Source: Rhizobium sp. CCGE 510 (GTDB lineage Bacteria; Pseudomonadota; Alphaproteobacteria; Rhizobiales; Rhizobiaceae). Taken from it: 64,000 bases of DNA. The stretch is from positions 186,001 through 250,000 of the forward strand of contig NZ_AEYF01000015.1 of assembly GCF_000292525.1 (NCBI RefSeq). The letters are read 5' to 3'. The notes below the pieces were generated by a model. That model saw only the letters and a program-made list of their open reading frames with translations. It did not search any database and had not been told where the DNA came from. Made by a program: the position numbers and the translations under genes. Below are positions 28,403 to 36,479 of the stretch, piece by piece (position 1 is the first letter of the stretch; each line of letters opens with the position of its first letter).

Positions 28403-28783
28403 TCAGATATTCTCCTCGCGTGGCGTGATCCTGACAGTCGCCGCGCGTGCTCGGTCGCTGACCATCGGCGGTAGATGTTGGCTGTTGCGGTATTTGGCGC
28501 GGTAGGCGTCGTCGATGCGATCGTTGATCGGACCGTCGACCGGCTCGAAGGCGACCGTGCGCGTCATGCCCGCAGCAATGATCCGTCCGGCCTTCTGGTG
28601 GACCGCCGCCTGATACCAGCGGGACTTCTGTCCGTGGTAACCGCGCACGTAGAGCGCACCATCAATGACGACCTCCCATATCCAGGTGGGGGTCCCATAG
28701 GTGGCACCATCTCGCCGGAACGGTGCGATTTTCAAATCGTCGGCCTGATCGATTTTGCTAAGCTCGCCATCCGACCAGTTCAT
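28403..28783 (-). CDS. DUF2255-family protein
   Basis: A 126-aa soluble protein. The first residues MNWSDGELSKIDQADDL, then YGTPTWIWEVVIDGALYVRGYHGQKSRWYQAAV, form a split-barrel-like beta pattern typical of DUF2255 proteins, which sit near the flavin-reductase/nitroreductase-like folds. I chose the ATG at 28783 (GGAGAG upstream) instead of the longer frame from 28909, because the family begins here. No catalytic residues are known. It lies about 90 bp upstream of the aldo/keto reductase gene in the same direction. Confidence 0.75.
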   Translation of the reverse strand: MNWSDGELSKIDQADDLKIAPFRRDGATYGTPTWIWEVVIDGALYVRGYHGQKSRWYQAAVHQKAGRIIAAGMTRTVAFEPVDGPINDRIDDAYRAKYRNSQHLPPMVSDRARAATVRITPREENI

Positions 28784-28959
28784 GTCGCTCTCCGCTCGTC
28801 TCGACCACAGTCGTGGTGCCGCTTCCCGATCTTGCTCTGAATATAGAGCGCGCACCCAGCTATGATTAGGCGTCGCAAATCGCATGAACTTATGAGCGAA
28901 AATCATCAATGCAGATGAGGGACGGTCCTATGAGGGAGTTCGCCGCGAGCTTTCCTAAG

Positions 28960-29291
28960 CCCCAGCGATATATGCGGCCATTCCGCAAGCGGATCAAAAC
29001 GCGCTCGCAAAAATCGGAGGAGTCCTTCCTTCCGATTTGCGGCAAGGCTTGGACGACAATACCTTCTTTGTTGGCAGTGCTGAGAAAGGCTCAACTCTCC
29101 TTGACCTGGCGCAGGTCACGCGCGCGATGCGCGATCAGCGCAAGATCCGCATCACGCACACAGATCAAATAGGGACCGTGTCGGACCGGACCAAGAGGAG
29201 CATCCTTGCAGGAAGGAGCCTCGGATTCCATAACCAGTTCTATTGTTTGAAGAAATTGGACCCACTGATGGTATGTCACTGCGGCGACTAG
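28960..29291 (+). pseudogene. Fragment of a YafY/WYL-type transcriptional regulator
   Basis: On the plus strand, one reading frame encodes ALAKIGGVLPSDLRQGLDD, then a segment with DLAQVTRAMRDQRKIRIT and DQIGTVSDRT, ending in TAG at 29289-29291. This matches the middle of YafY-type HTH-WYL regulators, the part between the HTH domain and the WYL core. The N-terminal HTH is missing, and after SDRT the sequence no longer resembles the family. It is a relic about 100 codons long with no ribosome site. Confidence 0.62.
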
Positions 29292-29294
29292 ACA

Positions 29295-29322
29295 AAGAAA
29301 GGCCCGCGCCGAAGCGCGAGCC
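29295..29322 (-). terminator. Intrinsic terminator for the 60-aa repeat protein gene
   Basis: Read on the minus strand, the sequence forms a stem GGCTCGCGC / GCGCGGGCC with a TTCG loop and one G-U pair. It is followed by TTTCTTTG. It lies 25 bp beyond the stop codon of the leftward small gene. Confidence 0.75.
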
Positions 29323-29346
29323 GGGAATTTTCAAATCAAGACAGCT

Positions 29347-29529
29347 TTACCGGCTGTTCTTGTGGCTCTGTTGACCAGCTTTTACATGCTGTTCATGGCT
29401 GCCGCCGCGGGTCCCGCTGGACTGCGCGTCGCTGCCACCTGAAGAGGAGCTGCGGGCATTGGAGTCGTTCTTGTGACTCTGCTGCCCAGCCTTGACGTGC
29501 TGTTCGTGGGTTCCACCTTGGTTTGCCAT
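29347..29529 (-). CDS. Small protein with tandem HEQHVKAGQQSHKN repeats
   Basis: A 60-aa hydrophilic protein made almost entirely of two near-identical blocks (GGTHEQHVKAGQQSHKN at residues 5-21 and GGSHEQHVKAGQQSHKN at about 42-58). A Ser/Gly/Asn-rich linker joins them. It is rich in Gln, His, Lys and Gly and has no hydrophobic core, so it is probably disordered. It is reminiscent of hydrophilin or KGG-type stress proteins, but not a clear member. AAGGAGA precedes the ATG at 29529, and an intrinsic terminator follows, so it is a real, separately transcribed gene. No function is known. Confidence 0.75.
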   Translation of the reverse strand: MANQGGTHEQHVKAGQQSHKNDSNARSSSSGGSDAQSSGTRGGSHEQHVKAGQQSHKNSR

Positions 29530-29903
29530 CCGGTTCTCCTTCGGTTCGAACGAGGCCACGTCGACCTCGAGGGAAGAACCTCGCTCCGGCGCATGTGTTC
29601 CCAATTTTAATATATCGTGATCTCATTTTCGAAAACAGGGATGAGGAAGCGGACCGGGCGGGTAGGGAGCTCGCCTGCCGTTTCGTTGGCCATCGGGAGA
29701 AAGCGGAAAAATCCCGATGTTCTCCAGCACCGCCGCGTCCGCTTGGCGCGGCCCGCAACCTCGCTTCGACAATGCGTGTGGCGGCAGGAAGGTTCCACCA
29801 ACAACCTGATTCACCCATGCCGGAAAGTCGCTGCAGCCCGCCGGCTCTTTTCAATTGACCTCGTCGCTCTAGCTTAAAAGGCATGCAAAGAAAGGAGAAA
29901 CCC
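29530..29903. other. Non-coding or degraded region between small genes
   Basis: This stretch of about 370 bases separates the divergent small genes. Several short frames cross it, but none has a ribosome site plus a recognisable product. One plus-strand frame (around 29610-29700) includes a DEEADRAGRELA string faintly like DUF6894 proteins; that is too weak to call. It should contain the promoters of both flanking genes. Confidence 0.4.
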
Positions 29904-30113
29904 ATGTCCGACGCACCGAATACGGCGACCCCGGCGCGAAGAGTGTTGCGTGGCCGCCCCTACAGCATCAGCGAATTTGCCAGGAAATACCGGCTCGACG
30001 ACAAGGAGGCCAAGCGCCTCTACGACAAGTTCGGCCCCTCCGCCACCGAACTTGATCTGCTGATGGCGGCGAAGCGGCGCCCGCCGGGGCTGCCCACCAG
30101 TCTCGACGCCTGA
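29904..30113 (+). CDS. Small conserved-type protein of unknown function (DUF3606-like layout)
   Basis: A 69-aa protein starting at the ATG with AAGGAGA upstream (an earlier in-frame start at 29883 lacks one). The core is YSISEFARKYRLDDKEAKRLYDKFGPSATELDLLM, two helices and a GPSA turn. It resembles the small single-domain DUF3606 proteins of rhizobia, but I cannot confirm membership. The C-terminus (AAKRRPPGLPTSLDA) is basic and Pro-rich. It ends 10 bp before the GFA gene and is probably cotranscribed with it. Confidence 0.65.
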   Translation: MSDAPNTATPARRVLRGRPYSISEFARKYRLDDKEAKRLYDKFGPSATELDLLMAAKRRPPGLPTSLDA

Positions 30114-30123
30114 CGGCCGCCCC

Positions 30124-30498
30124 ATGAGGATCCGCACCGGAAGCTGTCTGTGCGGGGCGGTTGCCTATCGCGTCGAAGGTGAGCCGCTTCGTGTCGGCCT
30201 TTGCCACTGTGCCGATTGCCGCAAATCGAGCGGCTCCGCCTTCGTCTTCTTCGCGGTCTGGCCTCGGCGGGCTTTTTCCCATAGCGGCGAGATCGCCACC
30301 TTCGCCGGCCGCAGCTTCTGCCCCACATGCGGCAGCAGGCTTTTCTGTCTGCAGCAGGAGACGACAGAAATCCGCCTCGGCTCGCTCGACGATCCGCCGA
30401 GCGACCTCGCGCCGGACTACGAAGTCTGGATCAGGCGGCGCGAACCCTGGCTGCTTCCGCTGCCGAGCGCCGGCCAATATGCCGAAGATGCTGACTGA
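30124..30498 (+). CDS. GFA-domain protein (glutathione-dependent formaldehyde-activating enzyme/CENP-V family)
   Basis: A 124-aa zinc-binding protein. The zinc ligands are present: C8 and C10 in GSCLCGAVAY, C27/C29/C32 in LCHCADCRKSSGSAF, and C66/C69 in FCPTCGSRLF. This is the standard GFA pattern. Few members other than Gfa itself have a known activity; many are of unknown function in thiol or aldehyde chemistry. It follows the 69-aa gene by 10 bp. Confidence 0.88.
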   Translation: MRIRTGSCLCGAVAYRVEGEPLRVGLCHCADCRKSSGSAFVFFAVWPRRAFSHSGEIATFAGRSFCPTCGSRLFCLQQETTEIRLGSLDDPPSDLAPDYEVWIRRREPWLLPLPSAGQYAEDAD

Positions 30499-30655
30499 CG
30501 AGTGCTTCCGCGCTAAAACTTGACTTTCCTTACCAATATTTCATTTCACCCATCCGCAATTCCGTGCCACTTCGGCGGCAATGCTAATGCCCGGTTCATC
30601 TGCGCTGTGCTTATTTCGCAGCGGGGCCGAGACGGCCCGACTGATCGAGGATGAC

Positions 30656-31954
30656 ATGAACGATACCGGAACCGGCAAGAAGACCGGAGCACAGACAAGC
30701 GGCGCGTCCGATCTCACAGCGGTTCTTGCCGCATCCGGACGGCAGGGCAAGCGCAGCCGCTGGCGTGGACGCCTGCTTATTCTGTTCATTCTCGTTGCTG
30801 CTGCAGCAGGCGCTGCGTACTTCTATATGGGCCGCGGGGAAAGCGAAGTGAGCTATGCCACCCAGCCGGCAAAACGCGGCGACCTGACGGTGCTGGTCAC
30901 CGCTACCGGCTCGGTGCAGCCGACCGAGCAGGTCGATATATCAAGCGAACTTTCCGGTACGGTGCGCGACGTCAACGTCGATTACAACAGCACGATCAAA
31001 TCGGGCGACGTGCTGGCACTCCTCGACACCAACAAGCTCGAGGCGGATGTGAAGAGTTCACGCGCCAAGCTCAATTCCGCCAAGGCGAACGTCGTCAAGG
31101 CCAATGCCGACATGCAATCGGCGGGCACCTCGCTGGAGCGGCTGAAGAGCCTGGTCAGGAGCAACGTCTCCACTCAGCAGAGTCTCGACGACGCCAGCTA
31201 CAAATATGATTCCGCCGTCGCCGCCAAACAGATCAACGAAGCCGAGGTCCTGGCCTCGGAGGCCGATCTGCAGCTTGCCGAGGTCAATCTCGCCAAGGCG
31301 AAGATCATCTCGCCGATCGACGGCGTCATCCTCACCCGCGCCGTCAATCCGGGGGCGACGGTCGCAGCGTCGCTTTCGGCGCCGATCCTTTTTACCATCG
31401 CCGGCGACCTGAAGAAGATGGAGCTGCAGGTCGATGTCGATGAGGCCGATGTCGGCCAGATCGCCGTCGGCCAGAAGGCGAAATTCACGGTCGACGCCTA
31501 TCCCGACCGCAGTTTTCCGGCCGAGATCGAGCAGATCCGTTTCGCCTCCGAGGTCGTCAACAATGTCGTGACCTATAAGGCGGTCCTCTCCGTCGACAAT
31601 GCCGACCTTTTGCTGCGCCCCGGCATGACGGCAACGGCCGATGTCACCGTCGAGGCCGTCAAGGATACGCTGATGGTGCCGAACACCGCGCTGCGTTACG
31701 CCCCGGCCCAGGCGGGACGGCGCGGCCGCGGCATTTTCGGGATCTTCGGCCCGCCACGCCAGCGCGGCGGCGGCAACTCAGGTCAGGCGGCGTTGACGGG
31801 CGCTCAGCGGCGCGTCTGGGTGCTGCGCGACGGCCGGCCCACCCCCGTCGTCATCCAGGTCGGCTCGTCCGACGGCCAGTTCACCCAGGTCGTCTCCGGT
31901 GATCTCAAGGAAAACGACGCATTGGTGACCGACGCCACGACGCGTGCGAACTAG
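30656..31954 (+). CDS. Efflux pump periplasmic adaptor subunit (MacA/HlyD type)
   Basis: A 432-aa membrane-fusion protein. A cytoplasmic N-terminal stretch precedes a membrane anchor at about residues 38-58. Then come the lipoyl/beta-barrel part (ATGSVQPTEQVDISSELSGTV), an alpha-hairpin coiled coil (about 125-210) and the second half-motif (KAKIISPIDGVILTR). I took the ATG at 30656 because GAGG precedes it. A Gly/Arg-rich insertion at about 365-385 (RRGRGIFGIFGPPRQRGGG) is not typical of E. coli MacA. It heads a three-gene operon with an ATPase and permease. An outer-membrane TolC-type partner is not in the window. Confidence 0.92.
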   Translation: MNDTGTGKKTGAQTSGASDLTAVLAASGRQGKRSRWRGRLLILFILVAAAAGAAYFYMGRGESEVSYATQPAKRGDLTVLVTATGSVQPTEQVDISSELSGTVRDVNVDYNSTIKSGDVLALLDTNKLEADVKSSRAKLNSAKANVVKANADMQSAGTSLERLKSLVRSNVSTQQSLDDASYKYDSAVAAKQINEAEVLASEADLQLAEVNLAKAKIISPIDGVILTRAVNPGATVAASLSAPILFTIAGDLKKMELQVDVDEADVGQIAVGQKAKFTVDAYPDRSFPAEIEQIRFASEVVNNVVTYKAVLSVDNADLLLRPGMTATADVTVEAVKDTLMVPNTALRYAPAQAGRRGRGIFGIFGPPRQRGGGNSGQAALTGAQRRVWVLRDGRPTPVVIQVGSSDGQFTQVVSGDLKENDALVTDATTRAN

Positions 31955-31966
31955 GCGGAGAGACGG

Positions 31967-32683
31967 ATGGCAAGCCCGCCGCTCATCGAATTCAGGCAGG
32001 TCTCGAAAATCTATGGCGAGGGTGAGGCGGCAATCCGCGCGCTCGACCATGTCGACCTTGCAATCAACGCCCATGAATTCGTCGCGATCATGGGCCCATC
32101 GGGCTCCGGCAAGTCGACGGCGATGAACATCCTCGGCTGCCTCGACGTGCCGACATCGGGCGATTACATCTTCGAAGGCATCCCGACCAGCGGCTTCGAC
32201 CGCGGCCAGCTGACGCTGCTGCGCCGTCATATGCTCGGCTTCGTCTTTCAGGGCTTCAACCTCCTGTCACGCACCTCGGCCGTCGAAAATGTCGAGCTGC
32301 CGCTGATCTATCGCGGCATGGCGGTGCGCGAGCGGCGTGAGCGGGCCCGCGAAGCCCTGGCGCTGGTCGGGCTGTCCGGCCGAGAACATCACAAGACCCA
32401 GGAACTATCAGGCGGCCAGCAGCAGCGCGTCGCCATCGCCCGCGCCATCGTCACCGAACCGGCGCTGCTGCTCGCTGACGAGCCTACCGGCAATCTCGAC
32501 ACCAAGACCAGCGTCGAGATCATGGATCTGATGACCCGGCTGAACCGCGAACAGGGCATCACCATCGTCATGGTCACGCATGAACCCGATATCGCCGCTT
32601 ATGCCCAGCGGCTGCTGAGGTTCGTCGATGGCAAGCTGGAGACCGAGGTCGAGCACCGGAGGAGGGCGGATCATGTTCTTTGA
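31967..32683 (+). CDS. ABC efflux ATPase (MacB/LolD type)
   Basis: A 238-aa ATPase of the MacB/LolCDE subfamily. Walker [19 protein letters not shown] is at about residues 43-60, the Q-loop is FVFQGFNLL, the signature LSGGQQQR and Walker [16 protein letters not shown]. The split arrangement, with separate ATPase and permease genes, differs from fused E. coli MacB but is common. It starts 12 bp after the adaptor gene and overlaps the permease gene by 11 bp. Confidence 0.94.
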   Translation: MASPPLIEFRQVSKIYGEGEAAIRALDHVDLAINAHEFVAIMGPSGSGKSTAMNILGCLDVPTSGDYIFEGIPTSGFDRGQLTLLRRHMLGFVFQGFNLLSRTSAVENVELPLIYRGMAVRERRERAREALALVGLSGREHHKTQELSGGQQQRVAIARAIVTEPALLLADEPTGNLDTKTSVEIMDLMTRLNREQGITIVMVTHEPDIAAYAQRLLRFVDGKLETEVEHRRRADHVL

Positions 32684-33875
32684 GACGCTGAAGCTGGCAT
32701 TGCGCGCCATCAGCCGCAACATGCTGCGCTCGTTCCTGACCGTGCTCGGCGTCGTCATCGGCGTCGCCGCCGTCATCGCGCTGGTGACGATCGGCAACGG
32801 CACGACCGCACAGGTCTCGACCGAACTGTCGCGGCTCGGCACCAACATGCTATTCGTCCGCCCCGGCCAATTCGGACCCGGCCGGGCGAGTTCCGAAGCC
32901 AAGCGCTTCAGCGTCAAGGACGTCGCCGCCATCCGCGACCAGATCGGCGGCCTCAGGGCCGTGGCGCCGCTCAACCAGTCGACAGCGACGGTGATTTTCG
33001 GCGGCCAGAACCATTCGACCAGCGTCTCCGGCACCACCAACGACTATTTCGTCGCCCAGGACTGGAACTTGGCGCTCGGCCGCAATTTCACCCCGGCCGA
33101 GGAACGCGGCCAGTCTCGCTGCATCATCGGCGAGACGGTGCGCTCGCAGCTCTTCGGCGCGGCCGACCCCATCGGCCAGCAGATCCGCGTCGGCAAGGTC
33201 TCATGCCCTGTTATCGGCGTGCTCGCCAAGCGCGGCCAGTCCGGCATGGGCACCGATCAGGACGATGTCGTCATCATGCCGGTCAAGGTGTTCCAGCGCC
33301 GCATCAGCGGCAACAGCAACGTGCCGCAGATCATCATCTCGGCCCGCGACGGCGTCTCCACAGCCAAGGTGCAGTCCGATGTCGAAGATCTCCTCCGCGA
33401 GCGCCGCAAGATCGTGCCCGGCCGGCAGGACGATTTCAACGTCAACGACATGACCCAGATCGCCGAGGCGATGACCGGCACGACGACGCTGCTGACCGGC
33501 CTGCTCGGCGCCGTTGCCGCGATCAGCCTGCTCGTCGGCGGCATCGGCATCATGAACATCATGCTGGTCTCCGTCACCGAACGCACCCGAGAAATCGGCA
33601 TCCGCCTGGCGATCGGCGCGCTGGAAAACCAGGTGCTTACCCAGTTCCTGGTCGAGGCGGTGGCGCTGTCGCTCTTCGGCGGCATCACCGGCATCGCCCT
33701 CGGCCTGAGCCTCGGCTTCGGCGCCGTAACGCTCCTGAAAGTCCCCTTCGTCTTCAGCCCGACGATGGTCGCCGTCGCCTTCCTCTTCTCTGCCGCAATC
33801 GGCATGATCTTCGGCTATTTCCCGGCGAGAAGGGCAGCGCAGCTCAACCCGATCGAAGCGCTGCGGCACGAGTGA
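32673..33875 (+). CDS. ABC efflux permease (MacB/FtsX type)
   Basis: A 400-aa permease. A first membrane span (SFLTVLGVVIGVAAVIALV) is followed by a large periplasmic MacB_PCD domain (about 45-270). Three C-terminal spans of the FtsX fold contain GGIGIMNIMLVSVTERTREIGIRLAIGA, the coupling-helix signature. I took the internal ATG at 32673 with GGAGGAGGG upstream. With the preceding two genes it should form a TolC-dependent export pump for antibiotics, peptides or lipids. A short hairpin (CATGATG/CATCATG at 33878-33895) follows the stop but lacks a U-run, so I do not call it a terminator. Confidence 0.93.
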   Translation: MFFETLKLALRAISRNMLRSFLTVLGVVIGVAAVIALVTIGNGTTAQVSTELSRLGTNMLFVRPGQFGPGRASSEAKRFSVKDVAAIRDQIGGLRAVAPLNQSTATVIFGGQNHSTSVSGTTNDYFVAQDWNLALGRNFTPAEERGQSRCIIGETVRSQLFGAADPIGQQIRVGKVSCPVIGVLAKRGQSGMGTDQDDVVIMPVKVFQRRISGNSNVPQIIISARDGVSTAKVQSDVEDLLRERRKIVPGRQDDFNVNDMTQIAEAMTGTTTLLTGLLGAVAAISLLVGGIGIMNIMLVSVTERTREIGIRLAIGALENQVLTQFLVEAVALSLFGGITGIALGLSLGFGAVTLLKVPFVFSPTMVAVAFLFSAAIGMIFGYFPARRAAQLNPIEALRHE

Positions 33876-33939
33876 CGCATGATGAATGCATCATGGCAAA
33901 AACGCCGCGAAGGAACTCCTTTCACCCACCCCACCCTCC

Positions 33940-34017
33940 GTCATGCTCGGCCTTGAGCCGAGCATCCACACCACATCCACCAGCGGCATGGATCCTCGGC
34001 TCAAGGCCGAGAATGGC
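33940..34017. repeat. Large intergenic inverted repeat
   Basis: Two arms of about 29 bp (33940-33968 and 33989-34017) are inverted copies with about 25 matching positions. Each contains the nested palindrome CTCGGCCTTGAGCCGAG or its inverse. The 20-bp spacer is CACCACATCCACCAGCGGCA. The structure is the type of REP-like element found between genes in alphaproteobacteria. It lies between the MacB-like permease gene and the VOC pseudogene. Confidence 0.8.
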
Positions 34018-34110
34018 GGAAACCGGAGTTGGCACTCTTCCCAAACTCACCCCAATGGAAAGAGCCACGCCGCGTCGGGGGCTTCACCAAAGCGGCACAT
34101 ACCCCCTAGG

Positions 34111-34470
34111 TCAGCTCTTGCGAAAAGCTCGGCTGGACACCGAGATCGGATTTTGACACGGGTCTTTTGCATTGGCGACACATAACCGTCAGCCTTATGA
34201 ACAGCGCCGAATTCCAGGCCATTCTTTGCACATCGCATACAAAAGGCGTCGACGTCCTCTACGTGAGCTTGACGATGGATTGGCCGCTGCGCTGCCCCTT
34301 GGCAGCCTGATGAAGCATTATATTCGCGCCACCGTCCTGGGCGACGAGTTCAACGATCCTGTCGCCAGGCAGGATGGTAGCCTTGAAATCGAAGTGCCTC
34401 TCATAAAACCGCGCCGTGTCCTCGACATTCGCGGCATAGATCACCAGTCTGTTGAGCGGAATGATGGCGC
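34111..34470 (-). pseudogene. VOC/glyoxalase-family pseudogene with two frameshifts
   Basis: The minus strand encodes a VOC (vicinal oxygen chelate) domain in three frames. The first is IYAANVEDTARFYERHFDF to GQRSGQSIVKL, then a stop at 34259-34261. A second frame continues with EDVDAFCMRCAKNGLEFG and ADGYV. After another one-base slip the usual ending follows: ANAKDPCQNPISVSSRAFRK, with TGA at 34111-34113. The first break looks like a 7-bp deletion, since a VFDV-like stretch is missing, and the second like a 1-bp deletion. GGAGGG lies upstream, but the start codon position reads ATC ATT. All parts of a normal domain of about 120 residues are still there, so the decay is recent. Confidence 0.82.
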
Positions 34471-34609
34471 CCTCCGATAAGGTTCAGTCCACAAGAGTAG
34501 AAAGACATGGGGCGCACCCAAGTCGCCCGATCACACCGCTGTTATCTCTTTGTCTCCATTCTGATATTTCAATGCCGCCTTGTCTTCGGTTTTTGACCGT
34601 GCCACTATG

Positions 34610-34619
34610 TGATATATCA
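34610..34619. promoter_or_regulatory. Candidate GntR autoregulatory operator
   Basis: TGATATATCA is a perfect 10-bp palindrome 23 bp before the start codon of the GntR gene at 34643. FCD-type GntR proteins commonly repress their own promoters at such AT-centred palindromes. Identification is by position and symmetry. Confidence 0.5.
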
Positions 34620-34642
34620 GTTTCGAGCGACGGATTCTCGGC

Positions 34643-35257
34643 ATGCAGACGTCACAGAGCCATCTCGCCTATCTCGCGCTGGAGCATCTGATCGTCACGC
34701 TGGCGCTGAAGCCTGGGGCGCTGGTCACGGAAAAGCAGCTGATCGATATGGCCGGCCATGGGCGTACGCCGGTGCGCGAGGCGATTCAGAAACTTGCCTG
34801 GCAGGGGCTGATCCGGGTGAAGCCGCGTGTCGGGCTGCAGGTGGCTGAGATCGCGCCGGAGGATCACGGCAACGTCATGCAGGTGCGCCGTGAGCTGGAG
34901 CCGATTGCAGCGAGCCTCGTTGCCGAACATGCGACGGACGAACAGCGTAAGCGTCTCATCGATTGCGCCCGGGCGATGGAGGAATGCGCCGTCACCGGCG
35001 ATCTCGCCGGCTTCTTCGCTGCCGACAAGGCCTTCGACGAAATTGTCGAGGATGTCTGCCCGAACGGCTTCATCATGGCAGCGCTCGGCCCGGTGCAGAC
35101 GCATGCGCGTCGCCTCTGGTATTCCACCGCAAGCCCGGAGCGCATGGATAGAGCAATCGCGCTGCATGTCGCCGTCATCCGCGCTATTCATCAGGGCAGG
35201 GCGGATGAGGCCTGCGCCAGCATGGCGGTGCTGATCGACTATCTCGCGCACACATAA
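34643..35257 (+). CDS. GntR-family transcriptional regulator (FCD subfamily)
   Basis: A 204-aa regulator. The wHTH occupies about residues 5-70 (ALVTEKQLIDMAGHGRTPVREAIQKLAWQGLIRV) and the FCD domain about 75-200 (VMQVRRELEPIAASLVAEHA). It contains the Asp/His positions of the metal-binding FCD group, in FAADKAFDEIVEDVC and IALHVAVIRAIHQG. It stands alone. The upstream neighbour is a pseudogene, and the downstream gene is the convergent ferredoxin-NADP reductase. Its target may therefore have been lost or lie elsewhere. Confidence 0.9.
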   Translation: MQTSQSHLAYLALEHLIVTLALKPGALVTEKQLIDMAGHGRTPVREAIQKLAWQGLIRVKPRVGLQVAEIAPEDHGNVMQVRRELEPIAASLVAEHATDEQRKRLIDCARAMEECAVTGDLAGFFAADKAFDEIVEDVCPNGFIMAALGPVQTHARRLWYSTASPERMDRAIALHVAVIRAIHQGRADEACASMAVLIDYLAHT

Positions 35258-35284
35258 AAACGGCCCCGTTTCCGGAGCCGTCGT
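35257..35284 (-). terminator. Intrinsic terminator downstream of fpr
   Basis: On the minus strand, GGCTCC-GGAAAC-GGGGCC forms a six-pair stem (one G-U) followed by GTTTTTATG. It lies about 25 bp past the fpr stop codon and can also act from the other side for the convergent GntR gene. Confidence 0.72.
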
Positions 35285-35308
35285 CAGATCTGATTGTTGA
35301 AGAAAACG

Positions 35309-36121
35309 TCAGCCGACGAAAGCGCGCTCGATGACGAACTCGGCAGGCTTGCTGTTGGCGCCTTCATCGAGGCCGGCCTTTTCGAGTAGTTCCTTGGTGT
35401 CCTTCAGCATCGCCGACGAACCGCAGATCATGCCGCGGTCGATTACTGGGTCGAGCGGCGGCACGCCGAGATCGGTAAACATCTTGCCGGAGGAAATCAG
35501 GTCGGTGATGCGGCCGCGATAAGCGAAATCTTCGCGTGTGACGGTCGCATAATGGCGCAGCTTGTCGCCGACGACTTCCTTCAACAGCTCGTCATTCTGG
35601 ATTTCTTCGACGAGGTCGAAGCCGTATTTCAGCTCGGCGACGTCGCGGGTCGTATGGGTGAGGATGACTTCCTCGAATTTTTCATAGGTCTCCGGATCGC
35701 GGATCAGGCTGGCGAAAGGCGCAATGCCCGTTCCCGTCGAGAACATGTAGAGGCGACGGCCGGGTGTCAGCGCGTCGAGCACCAGCGTGCCCGTCGGCTT
35801 CTTGCGCATCAATACCTGGTCGCCCGGCTTGATCGCCTGCAGATGCGAGGTGAGCGGTCCGTCCGGCACCTTGATCGAGAAGAATTCAAGCTCTTCGGCC
35901 CAGGCGGGGCTGGCGATCGAATAGGCGCGGAAGACTGGTTTGCCCTCGACCATCAGGCCGATCATCGCGAATTCGCCGGAACGGAAACGGAAGCCTTGCG
36001 GCCGGGTCATCGTGAAACGGAAGAGCCGGTCGGTGTAATGCGTCACGGCAAGCACCGTCTCGGCGTAGACGCCGGCGGGGATGGACGAGGCGAAGTCTTC
36101 GGTCTTTGCAGGCGCGTTCAT
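35309..36121 (-). CDS. fpr: Ferredoxin/flavodoxin-NADP+ reductase
   Basis: A 270-aa FAD enzyme moving electrons between NADPH and ferredoxin or flavodoxin, with roles in oxidative stress and biosynthesis. The FAD motif RAYSIASPAW (RxYS) lies near residue 65, and GPLTSHLQAIKPGD follows. The nucleotide region is LYMFSTGTGIAPFASLIRDP, then the ICGSSAML segment. The C-terminus ends FVIERAFVG, as in the bacterial subclass I enzymes whose terminal residues cover the flavin. I took the ATG at 36121 (family-like N-terminus) rather than the longer frame. It is transcribed divergently from pcs. Confidence 0.92.
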   Translation of the reverse strand: MNAPAKTEDFASSIPAGVYAETVLAVTHYTDRLFRFTMTRPQGFRFRSGEFAMIGLMVEGKPVFRAYSIASPAWAEELEFFSIKVPDGPLTSHLQAIKPGDQVLMRKKPTGTLVLDALTPGRRLYMFSTGTGIAPFASLIRDPETYEKFEEVILTHTTRDVAELKYGFDLVEEIQNDELLKEVVGDKLRHYATVTREDFAYRGRITDLISSGKMFTDLGVPPLDPVIDRGMICGSSAMLKDTKELLEKAGLDEGANSKPAEFVIERAFVG

Positions 36122-36479
36122 TGCGGTAGAGGATCCCGTTTCGTCGGATGAACAGTCGGATGCGAGCGAGATATTACAAATCGAGCCCGAATTAAAGGCA
36201 TTCCATTCCACGCGACGCTTCTAAAGGGAAATATGCATGTCATTGTCAGGATTCAATGGCCAACCGGGGGGCGGGCGGGGAATGTCGTATTTCCCGCTGG
36301 CGAAGCCTGGCAAAGGATGCATATTAGAGCAGCACGCCGGAAACGGATGCCGGTTTTCGGCAAAAACGGTGCGACAACAAATACCTACGGCGTCCAACCC
36401 GATTCAGCCACAGGGTTCGGCGTTGGTGGATAAAAAAAGATGCTTGCCGGGGCGAGCGCGATAGGGCGGTCGGGGGAAT
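36122..36479. other. Divergent promoter region between fpr and pcs
   Basis: A gap of 358 bases without a supported gene. It should hold both divergent promoters. Visible structure: an inverted pair AATATGCAT (36230-36238) and ATGCATATT (36317-36325) about 80 bp apart, a G-rich stretch around 36260-36280, and GCCGGAAACGG / CCGGTTTTCGGC near 36335-36360, which could form a hairpin. A GGGGG ribosome-type run immediately precedes the pcs ATG. Confidence 0.45.

Noticed and set aside
36230..36325. Inverted AATATGCAT/ATGCATATT pair as ends of a miniature mobile element
   Set aside because: The arms are only nine bases and contain a self-complementary ATGCAT, so the match is weak evidence; no target duplication was seen.
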